Of a DNA stretch of 64,000 bases, positions 48,586 through 55,619 are shown one piece after another; position 1 is the stretch's first letter, and every line of letters starts with the position of its first letter. Position numbers and translations under genes: made by a program. This DNA is from Oryzisolibacter sp. LB2S. GTDB lineage: Bacteria; Pseudomonadota; Gammaproteobacteria; Burkholderiales; Burkholderiaceae_C. The stretch lies in contig NZ_CP160388.1 of assembly GCF_040732315.1 (NCBI RefSeq), positions 3,376,494 to 3,440,493 on the forward strand, in the 5' to 3' direction. The notes under the pieces were generated by a model that saw nothing but the letters and a program-made list of their open reading frames with translations, did no database searches and was not told the origin of the DNA.

Positions 48586-48697
48586 TATCGGTGCCATGCA
48601 GTCTAGGAACGGCCCCGCGCGGGCGCTGCTAAGAATCGCTTAGCCAAACCCTCAAATTTTCTTAAGCACGCCGGTCGCGGGACGGGCCGGCGCCCGA

Positions 48698-49210
48698 TCA
48701 GCGTCCGAGCTGCTGGTTGTAGGCGGCGCGTGCCGCCACATAGACCTGGAACGGAAACTTGATGGGCACGCCCTCGAGCGCACCGGCCAGCATCTCCAGA
48801 TGGCCCTCGAAGCCCGCGCAGGCCTTGGCCGGGTCCTCGCCGGCCGGGGTATGCACGGTCAGCGTCAGGCGCGTGCCGCCCGGCACCTCGTCGAGCTGCC
48901 AGCGCAGCGGGCGCGCGGGCTCGTCGCCGCTGCTCCACGAATAGGCCAGCACGCGGCCGGGGTCGAGCTCCAGCACCTTGCTCTCTATCACGATGCCGCT
49001 GTCCTGAAAGTCGATCTTCACGGCCCCACCCGGGCGCAGCTCGATGCTGCCGGGCGCTATCCACTGGGCAATGCCGGCGGGGTCGGTCAGCATGCGCCAC
49101 AGCGCGTCGCGGCCGTGGCCCGCATAGGTACGCTCGAGCCGGCCCTCAAAGCTGCCGTCGGGCAGGGTGCGCAGGGAGCCGAAGGGGGGTAGGTTTTCGC
49201 TCACGTTCAT
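48698..49210 (-). CDS. SRPBCC/AHSA1-like protein
   Basis: A 170-residue START-like lipid/ligand-binding fold. RTYAGHGRDALWRMLTDPAGIAQWIAPGSIELRPGG (around residues 24-60) is the AHSA1/SRPBCC opening, VLAYSWSSGDEPARPLRWQL the middle strands, and GFEGHLEMLAGALEG the C-terminal helix. The ligand is unknown. The start could also be 49237 (MRRIHSTLEM, nine more residues). No strong Shine-Dalgarno is seen for either. Confidence 0.8.
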   Translation of the reverse strand: MNVSENLPPFGSLRTLPDGSFEGRLERTYAGHGRDALWRMLTDPAGIAQWIAPGSIELRPGGAVKIDFQDSGIVIESKVLELDPGRVLAYSWSSGDEPARPLRWQLDEVPGGTRLTLTVHTPAGEDPAKACAGFEGHLEMLAGALEGVPIKFPFQVYVAARAAYNQQLGR

Positions 49211-49335
49211 CTCCAGGGTGCTGTGAATACGGCGCATATTGGACCAAAGACACAATGCCCCTTCCAGCGCCTTCGCGTCCCACGCAGCCTTGCCTGGGTG
49301 CGAAACTTTGCCGCTGCCCATCGTTCCAACGGCCC

Positions 49336-49704
49336 ATGACCCTCTTGCACACCGGCCTGCGCGCCATCGTCCTGCTGTACGCCACCCTGAGCACGCCGAC
49401 CTGGGCCCAGGGGCGGGTGACCGCCGCCCCGGACGCAAGCCAGGGCGAACGCCAGGCCGTGCGCTGGTTCAACATGCTCGACAGCAACGGCGACGGCCGG
49501 CTCACCCACGACGAGGTGCAATGGGCGCTGCGGCTCGACCGGCGGCTGGAGCGCCAGTTCCAGGAGGCCGACGCCAACCACGACGGCGTCGTGACCGAGG
49601 CCGAGATCCGCAGCCTGTCGGCGCGGCGCAAGGCCGAACGCCTTGCGCGCGAGGCAGCGGCCGCCCAGGGCGCCGCGCCGCAACCGGCCACGCCGCGCCC
49701 CTGA
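49336..49704 (+). CDS. Secreted EF-hand protein
   Basis: A 122-residue protein. The signal peptide ends near TWAQG (residue 25). Two canonical 12-residue calcium loops are visible: DSNGDGRLTHDE (49-60) and DANHDGVVTEAE (79-90), both with acidic residues at positions 1, 3, 5 and 12 or their usual substitutes. The C-terminus is Ala/Arg-rich. It would bind Ca2+ in the periplasm. The frame is open upstream to 49255 but the start at 49336 gives a proper signal sequence. Confidence 0.8.
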   Translation: MTLLHTGLRAIVLLYATLSTPTWAQGRVTAAPDASQGERQAVRWFNMLDSNGDGRLTHDEVQWALRLDRRLERQFQEADANHDGVVTEAEIRSLSARRKAERLAREAAAAQGAAPQPATPRP

Positions 49705-49822
49705 CGCCCCACCCCATCGCATGAGAGACAGCGCCGGCCACGGCGAGTCCGGACGCCGTGCAATTGCCGATACCATCGTGGGGTCGCTTTTTTCACCAAC
49801 CGGACTTTCAAGGGACAGACAT

Positions 49823-50671
49823 ATGACGATCACGACCGTCGGCATCATCGGTGCGGGCACCATGGGCAATGGCATTGCGCAGGCCTGCGCCGTCTCGGGC
49901 ATCAACGTGGTGATGGTGGACATCTCGGACGCCGCCGTGCAGAAGGGCGTGGCCACCGTGGCCGGCAGCCTCGACAGGCTGATCAAGAAGGACAAGATCA
50001 CCGCCGCCGACAAGGACGCCGCCCTCGCGCGCATCAAGGGCTCGACGAGCTATGACGACCTGGCGGCCGCTCAGCTCGTCATCGAGGCCGCGACCGAGAA
50101 CCACGAGCTCAAGCTCAAGATCTTGAAGCAGGTGGACGCGCTCGTGGCGCCCGAGGTCATCATCGCCTCCAACACCTCGTCGATCTCCATCACCAAGCTG
50201 GCCGCCGCGACCGGCCGCGCCGACAAGTTCATCGGCATGCATTTCTTCAACCCCGTGCCCATGATGGCGCTGGTGGAGATCATCCGCGGCCTGCAGACGT
50301 CGGACGCCACGCACGACGCCGTGAAGGCATTGGCCGAGCGCCTGGGCAAGACCCCGATCACCGTGAAGAACGCCCCCGGCTTCGTGGTCAACCGCATTCT
50401 CGTGCCCATGATCAACGAGGCCTTCTTCGTGCTGGCCGAGGGCCTGGCCACGCCCGAGGACATCGACGCCGGCATGAAGCTCGGCTGCAACCAGCCCATC
50501 GGCCCGCTGGCCCTGGCCGACATGGTGGGCCTGGACGTGTGCCTGGCCGTGATGGACGTGTACCTGCAGGAATTCGGCGACAGCAAGTACCGCGCCTGCC
50601 CGCTGCTCAAGGAATACGTGGCCGCCGGCCGCCTGGGCCGCAAGACGGGCCGCGGCGTCTACCAGTACTGA
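49823..50671 (+). CDS. 3-hydroxybutyryl-CoA dehydrogenase
   Basis: A 282-residue enzyme of typical length. VGIIGAGTMGNGIAQAC is the NAD Rossmann motif, ASNTSSISITKLA and GMHFFNPVPMMALVEII the catalytic Ser and His region, and NAPGFVVNRILVPMINEA the C-terminal domain signature. It oxidises or reduces (3S)-3-hydroxyacyl-CoA (PaaH/Hbd group). AAGGGA is 10 bases upstream of the ATG. Downstream, on the other strand, lie a MaoC-like and a CaiB-like acyl-CoA gene. Confidence 0.93.
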   Translation: MTITTVGIIGAGTMGNGIAQACAVSGINVVMVDISDAAVQKGVATVAGSLDRLIKKDKITAADKDAALARIKGSTSYDDLAAAQLVIEAATENHELKLKILKQVDALVAPEVIIASNTSSISITKLAAATGRADKFIGMHFFNPVPMMALVEIIRGLQTSDATHDAVKALAERLGKTPITVKNAPGFVVNRILVPMINEAFFVLAEGLATPEDIDAGMKLGCNQPIGPLALADMVGLDVCLAVMDVYLQEFGDSKYRACPLLKEYVAAGRLGRKTGRGVYQY

Positions 50672-50758
50672 TGTACTCACGACCGGGGTGCAAGGCCCCG
50701 GTCATGCAGCCACCGCCCTGCGCCCCGCTCACGCACAGGCCGACGACATTACCATTGG

Positions 50759-51232
50759 TCAGCCGCGCCCGGCCAGCAGCCGTGTGGCCGTATAGGTCAT
50801 GACAGCCACACCTCGCTGGTTGAACACGTCGATGCGCGAGGTGACCACGGCGCGGGCGCTTTTCGACGTGGGGCGTATGTCCGTGACCTCGACCATGGCC
50901 TCTATGGTGTCGCCCACGAGCACCGGCGCCAGAATCTTCTGGTGCAGCTCCAGCATGGCCAGGCCCGTGCCCTGGATCATGGTCTGAAGGATGAAGCCCT
51001 CGATCAGCGTGTAAGTCAGTGCCCCCGGCACGGGCCGCCCGGGGATGGCACCGCCCTCGTAGCCCTCCTCGATGAAGATGGCCTCGAGCATGCCTGTGAC
51101 GCCAATGAACTGCACGAGGTCGGTCTCGGTGATGGTGCGGCGAAAGGTGCGAAAGCGCTGGCCGACGCGCAGGTCCTGCCAGACAAAGCCCTCGCCCAGG
51201 CGTGGGGCCGTCATGTCCATGGTGGTGTTCAT
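50759..51232 (-). CDS. MaoC-like hot-dog dehydratase
   Basis: A 157-residue hot-dog protein. LRVGQRFRTFRRTITETDLVQF is the start of the MaoC fold, GMLEAIFIEEGYEGGAIPGRPVPGALTYTLIEGF the helix-and-loop region, and LVGDTIEAMVEVTDIRPT the back strands. The usual catalytic D-x4-H (e.g. D-P-L-H) is not evident: the position reads E-A-I-F, so it may be a thioesterase or binding protein instead of a hydratase. It overlaps the CoA-transferase by 4 bases. Confidence 0.78.
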   Translation of the reverse strand: MNTTMDMTAPRLGEGFVWQDLRVGQRFRTFRRTITETDLVQFIGVTGMLEAIFIEEGYEGGAIPGRPVPGALTYTLIEGFILQTMIQGTGLAMLELHQKILAPVLVGDTIEAMVEVTDIRPTSKSARAVVTSRIDVFNQRGVAVMTYTATRLLAGRG

Positions 51233-52434
51233 GCTCCCCCCGTTGTCTGCTGCGGCGTGATGGCCACGCCCTGCTCCACCAGCGCCTGAATCTGCGCGGC
51301 ATCGAGCCCGGCCTCGGCCAGCAGCACGCGCGTGTGCTCGCCCAGGCGCGGCGGCATGGCAACTGGCGGGCGCTGTCCGTCAAAGCGCACGCCCACGCCG
51401 GGAAAGCGCATCGTGCCCAGGGCCGGGTCCTGCAGTTCCTCGAAGAAGCCGGTGGCGACCAGATGCGCATCACCGCGCAGCTCGTCGAGCCGCGCCACGG
51501 GTGCGGCGGGAATCTCCAGCCGCTCGCAGGCAGCGAGCCAGTAGGCGGTGCTGCGCCGGACCACATGGGTCGAGGCCAGCTCCAGCAGCTCGGCGATATG
51601 CGCGGTGCGCGCGGCGATGTCGGCAAAGCGCGGGTCGCTCGCGTGCTCGGGCGCGCCCACCTCGGCAAAGAAGCGCTGCCAGTGCAGGTCGGTGTAGGGC
51701 ATCATGGCCACCAAGCCGTCGGCCGTGCGGTAGGGCCGGCGCCAGGGCGCGAGCACGCGCGGGTAGCCCGGGGCCGAGCGCGGCGGCTCGAAATGCTGGC
51801 CGTAGAAATGCTCGACAAGGTTGAAGCCCACCATGGACTCGAACATCGGCACCTCCACGAACGCGCCCTGGCCCGTGCGTTCGCGCCGCCACAGCGCCGC
51901 CAGGATGGCATGCGCCGCGATATGGCCGCAGGTCTTGTCGGCGGCGATGGTGGGCAGGTAGCGCGCCTCGCCACCCTGCCGGTCCATCAGGTCCGCCAGG
52001 CCCGACATGCCCTGGATCACGTCGTCGTACGCGGGCCGACCCGCATAGGGCCCGGGCAGAAAGCCCAGCAGGCTCGCATAGACCAGGCGCGGATGGCGGG
52101 CGCGCAGCACCTCGGGCGCAACGCCCAGGCTGGCGAGCTTTTGCGGGCGCATGCTGTGCATGAACACATCCGCCGTCGCAATGAGCGCCGCGAGCGCCCG
52201 CTGCGCCTCGGGGCGCTTCAGGTCCAGCGCCAGGCTTTTCTTGCTGCGGTTGGAGCCGAGGAACATGGCCGCCATGCCGGGCTCGGGCATGGGCCCCGTG
52301 TGGCGCGTGGAATCGCCCCCGGGCGGCTCGACCTTGATGACCTCGGCGCCGTAGTCGGCCAGCACCTGGCTGGCCAGCGGCCCGAAGATGACGCTGGACA
52401 GGTCCAGCACACGAACTCCCTGCAACGGCCCCAT
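51229..52434 (-). CDS. CaiB/BaiF-type CoA transferase
   Basis: A 401-residue class III CoA transferase. LDLSSVIFGPLASQVLADYGAEVIKVEPPGGD (from about residue 9) is the CoA-binding N-terminus; SNRSKKSLALDLKRPE and QGMSGLADLMDRQGGEARYL follow; EIPAAPVARLDEL is the family C-terminal motif. These enzymes move CoA between carboxylic acids. The stop is joined to the MaoC-like gene by an ATGA overlap, so a two-step acyl-CoA pathway is likely; the acid is unknown. Confidence 0.88.
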   Translation of the reverse strand: MGPLQGVRVLDLSSVIFGPLASQVLADYGAEVIKVEPPGGDSTRHTGPMPEPGMAAMFLGSNRSKKSLALDLKRPEAQRALAALIATADVFMHSMRPQKLASLGVAPEVLRARHPRLVYASLLGFLPGPYAGRPAYDDVIQGMSGLADLMDRQGGEARYLPTIAADKTCGHIAAHAILAALWRRERTGQGAFVEVPMFESMVGFNLVEHFYGQHFEPPRSAPGYPRVLAPWRRPYRTADGLVAMMPYTDLHWQRFFAEVGAPEHASDPRFADIAARTAHIAELLELASTHVVRRSTAYWLAACERLEIPAAPVARLDELRGDAHLVATGFFEELQDPALGTMRFPGVGVRFDGQRPPVAMPPRLGEHTRVLLAEAGLDAAQIQALVEQGVAITPQQTTGGA

Positions 52435-52611
52435 GCGCAACGCTCCACCGGCTTGATTGGTGGCGGGGATTATTGGAGCCGGGGATGGGCGCGTCCAATA
52501 TTTATTGCGGCCTGGGCGATATGCGCCGGATATCGAGCCGCGGATGCAAGCAGGCCGGCAACCCGCGCCGCAGGCCCGCGCGGGCCGTGGACAAGCGCCC
52601 GCCTGCTTCAT

Positions 52612-52653
52612 ATTTGATAGCTGCTATCGCGCATGTGACAAGGGGTGGAGGCC
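52612..52653 (+). repeat. Dispersed palindromic repeat, degenerate copy
   Basis: ATTTGATAGCTGCTATCGCG is followed by CATGTGACAAGGGGTGGAGGCC. The right arm is eroded. It lies upstream of the phosphatase gene at 52675 and ends 8 bases before the CACAAT box. Confidence 0.6.
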
Positions 52654-52661
52654 GCTCTGGG

Positions 52662-52667
52662 CACAAT
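52662..52667 (+). promoter_or_regulatory. -10-like box directly before the phosphatase gene
   Basis: CACAAT, 7 bases, ATG at 52675, no Shine-Dalgarno. TGACAA at about 52637, within the repeat, may serve as a poor -35. Confidence 0.35.
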
Positions 52668-52674
52668 TTTCCGC

Positions 52675-53346
52675 ATGGGAACGCTCTACCTCGTGCGCCA
52701 CGGCCAGGCCTCGTTTGGCGCCAAAGACTATGACCAGCTCAGCGAGCGCGGCCGGCAGCAGTCCGAACGCCTGGGCGCCTACTGGCGCGAGCGCGGCCTG
52801 CGCTTCGACGCCGTGCTCTGCGGTACCTTGCGCCGCCATGCGCAGACCCTGGAGGGCATCACCCAGGGGCTGGGCGGCGCGCCCGATCCGCTGCAGCTGC
52901 CGGGCCTCGACGAATACGACAGCCAGGCGCTGATCCACTGTGTGCACCCCGCGCCGCTGCCGCGCCCGGACACGCCCGAGCTCTACCGCCAGCATTTCCG
53001 CCTGCTGTGCGACGCGCTCGCACAGTGGATGGGGGGCACCATCAGCCCGGCGGGCATGCCCAGCTGGGACGACTTTGCCGGAGGCGTGCGCGCCGCGCTC
53101 GACCATGTGCGCCGTCGGCACCAGGGGCAGAACGTGCTGCTGGTCTCCAGCGGCGGCCCCATCGCGGCGGCCATCGGGCAGGTGCTGTCCACCCCGCCCG
53201 AGGTGACGATCGCGCTGAACATGCGCATACGCAACAGCGCCGTGACGCAGTTCAGCATCGGCAGCAAGCGCCTGATGCTGCAGACCTTCAATGGATTGCC
53301 GCACCTGGACCGCCCGGAGGACGCGGCCCTGGTCACTCACGCCTGA
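52675..53346 (+). CDS. Histidine phosphatase family protein (second in window)
   Basis: A 223-residue protein. LVRHGQASFGAKDYDQLSERGRQQSERLG carries the RHG nucleophile with the longer insertion of the GpmB/SixA-like group (residues 6-34); LLVSSGGPIAAAI is the second-His region, where the usual His-Gly is Ser-Gly-Gly, so the second catalytic His appears to be missing. It may be a weak phosphatase or a binding protein. It overlaps the convergent diguanylate cyclase gene by 10 bases. Confidence 0.8.
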   Translation: MGTLYLVRHGQASFGAKDYDQLSERGRQQSERLGAYWRERGLRFDAVLCGTLRRHAQTLEGITQGLGGAPDPLQLPGLDEYDSQALIHCVHPAPLPRPDTPELYRQHFRLLCDALAQWMGGTISPAGMPSWDDFAGGVRAALDHVRRRHQGQNVLLVSSGGPIAAAIGQVLSTPPEVTIALNMRIRNSAVTQFSIGSKRLMLQTFNGLPHLDRPEDAALVTHA

Positions 53347-54536
53347 AGCGTCTCCTCCCAGCAGCAGCGGTTGCGGCCACCGCTCTTGGCCTCGTACAGC
53401 ATGCGGTCGGCGCGCGCGTACAGCGTGCGCGCCTCATCCTGCGGCGCGAGCATGGCGCCGCCCACGCTGACCGTGACCACCTGCGCCACGCCGGACGCCA
53501 CATGCGGCAGCGCGCGCTGGCGCACGCCCATGACCAGGCTCTGGCCCAGGGCCTGGGCATGGTCGGCACCGCTGCCGTAGAGCAGCACGGCGAACTCCTC
53601 GCCACCCACACGCGCCACCAGATCGAGCGGTCGGCCTATGCTGGCCAGCACCACCTGCGCCACCTGCTGCAGCACCGCGTCGCCCTGCTGGTGGCCATAG
53701 GTGTCGTTGTAGTTCTTGAAATGGTCCACATCCAGCAGCAGCAGGGCCAGCGGCTGGCCCTCGCGCCGCGCCTGGGCCATGAGCAGGCTCAGGTGGTGGT
53801 TGAACATGCGGCGGTTGTACAGCCCCGTGAGCGCATCGCGCATGGCCAGCCAATGCGCGTCGCCGCGGTAGAGGAACTGCTCGCGCCGCTGGTGTTCGCG
53901 CCAGTACGCGCCTGTGCCGAACACCAGCGCCGACAGCGCGAGCTGGAACCCCAGCTGCAGCATGGCCAGGCGCACGGCGGGCAGCGGCGCGATCCAGGCC
54001 AGCCCCAGCACGCAGGCCAGGTACAGCGCCGCGAGCGCGAGCTGCACCCACAGGCTGATCGCAAACGGCGACAGCAGCCCCAGCATGATGGCGACCAGGA
54101 TCGCCGTCTCATGCGGCACGCCAAACAGCTTGTAGACATAGACCGCGAAGGCGGCGCCGCAGCTCACCACGGCCCCCGACGCAATCATCAGCACCTGCAC
54201 CACGCGCAGCGGGGCCGGCCACAGCGCGCCGATCAGCGCGAGCGCGATGACGACCGCACCGCCCAGGCGCACCATGTGCAGCCATGTGAGCAGCGCCTGC
54301 TGCCCGGCCTGGAAGCCCACCGCGTCGAGGCGCCACAGGTCGACCAGGGCGTAACCGCCCCAGACCAGCAGGCAGAGGGCGCTGAACCACGCCACGCGCC
54401 GGTGCTCGTTGCTGCTGCTGTAGGCGCTGTATTCCGCTTCGAGCTCGGGGCCGAAACGCAGCCAGCGAAACCCCTCGCGCAACTGCTGCGCATAGCGCGT
54501 GGAGGATGCCGGCAGGGAGGGCATGGTTTGAAACAT
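53337..54536 (-). CDS. Membrane diguanylate cyclase (GGEEF)
   Basis: A 399-residue protein with about six N-terminal helices (residues 47-215) as a membrane sensor or anchor. The GGDEF domain (about 235-395) has DALTGLYNRRMFNHHL, LLLDVDHFKNYNDTYGHQQGD and VARVGGEEFAVLL. RPLD placed five residues before GGEEF is the product-inhibition I-site (RxxD). All catalytic residues are present, so it should make c-di-GMP and is feedback-inhibited. Together with the PAS-GGDEF-EAL protein it gives a maker and a breaker in this window. Confidence 0.93.
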   Translation of the reverse strand: MFQTMPSLPASSTRYAQQLREGFRWLRFGPELEAEYSAYSSSNEHRRVAWFSALCLLVWGGYALVDLWRLDAVGFQAGQQALLTWLHMVRLGGAVVIALALIGALWPAPLRVVQVLMIASGAVVSCGAAFAVYVYKLFGVPHETAILVAIMLGLLSPFAISLWVQLALAALYLACVLGLAWIAPLPAVRLAMLQLGFQLALSALVFGTGAYWREHQRREQFLYRGDAHWLAMRDALTGLYNRRMFNHHLSLLMAQARREGQPLALLLLDVDHFKNYNDTYGHQQGDAVLQQVAQVVLASIGRPLDLVARVGGEEFAVLLYGSGADHAQALGQSLVMGVRQRALPHVASGVAQVVTVSVGGAMLAPQDEARTLYARADRMLYEAKSGGRNRCCWEETLQA

Positions 54537-54671
54537 TTAGTTAAATTTGACCGATCACGGCGGTTTTACCACTGTTGCACCCATCCTCCGCAGGTTTCCT
54601 CGATACCGGCACGGTCTCAGTGGCGGCGCCGCAACCGGGGTGGCGCGGCCCTGGCCGGACCGTCGTGCGAA

Positions 54672-55505
54672 CTATGGCGCGCCCGGCCCCGGCGCCAGCG
54701 TGCTCAGCGGCAGGGCGTGGATCTCGCCAAGCAGCTGGGCCAGCGCCTGCCCCGCAGCCTGGACCACGGCGCGGCCGCGCTCGGCCGTGGCGGCCGCGGC
54801 ATTGCCCACGGCGCCCGCGGCCTGATAGTCCTGCATGGCCCAGCCCATCTTGGCGCTGCGCCCATTGCCCAGAATGGCAAAGCGCTCGGCCCGGTCCTGC
54901 GAGGTCGAGCGCCAGTCGCGCGCATGCTCCATGTGCACGGTCTCGGGCGCCAGGTGCAGCATCATCGAGGTCTCTATCTCCCCGCCGTGGATGCCGAAGC
55001 GGTGCTCTGCGGCGCTGAACTGCGCGCTCACCGCATCGGGCAGCGGCAGGCTGAACCAGCTGCTGCTGTAGACCAGCAGGTTGCAGCGCTGGCGCAGCTC
55101 GCGCGCCGCGATGTCCATGGGCGCCACGTTGCCGCCATGACCGTTGAACAGCAGCAGCTTTTTGATGCCGGCGCGCGCCACGCATTCGCCCAGCTCGCAC
55201 CACAGCGCCAGCAGCGTGGCCGGAGTCAGCGTGAGCGTGCCGGGGTAGGACTGGTGCTCGGTGGACAGCCCCAGGTTCTGCGGCGGCAGGAACAGCACCG
55301 GCAGCTCGGGCGGCAGCAGCGCCAGCGCCGCATCGATCACGCCCTGCAGCAGCCGCGCGTCCACGTCCAGCGGCAGATGCGGCCCATGCTGCTCCACGGC
55401 CGCCACCGGCAGCACGGCCACGGTCTGCGCGGCCAGGCCCCAGCTGCGGGCCTCGGCAAAGTCACGCGTGGAGAGATCGGCCCAGAAGCGCGAGGGATAT
55501 GACAT
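54672..55505 (-). CDS. Creatininase-family amidohydrolase
   Basis: A 277-residue protein. VLPVAAVEQHGPHLPLDVDARLLQG has the EQHGPHLP metal motif, LLLFNGHGGNVAPM the GNGHGGN-type motif and FGIHGGEIETSMML the third ligand set (His-Gly-Gly-Glu). The family includes creatinine amidohydrolase and MftE; other members act in riboflavin/F420 chemistry. The substrate is open. It is divergent from dsbD. Confidence 0.88.
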   Translation of the reverse strand: MSYPSRFWADLSTRDFAEARSWGLAAQTVAVLPVAAVEQHGPHLPLDVDARLLQGVIDAALALLPPELPVLFLPPQNLGLSTEHQSYPGTLTLTPATLLALWCELGECVARAGIKKLLLFNGHGGNVAPMDIAARELRQRCNLLVYSSSWFSLPLPDAVSAQFSAAEHRFGIHGGEIETSMMLHLAPETVHMEHARDWRSTSQDRAERFAILGNGRSAKMGWAMQDYQAAGAVGNAAAATAERGRAVVQAAGQALAQLLGEIHALPLSTLAPGPGAP

Positions 55506-55512
55506 GGCTCCA

Positions 55513-55518
55513 ATGGTA
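55513..55518 (-). promoter_or_regulatory. -10-like box directly before the creatininase gene
   Basis: On the minus strand TACCAT, 7 bases (TGGAGCC), ATG at 55505, with no Shine-Dalgarno. A TACCAT on the plus strand at 55552 is 60 bases before dsbD. Confidence 0.4.
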
Positions 55519-55619
55519 GCCACATGAGTCCCCCCCATGGCGCCCCCCGGCTACCATTGGGAGCCCCGGGCCGGCACCGAAGGAACCAAACCGCCGCCGG
55601 GCCGCTCCCACCCTGCGAC

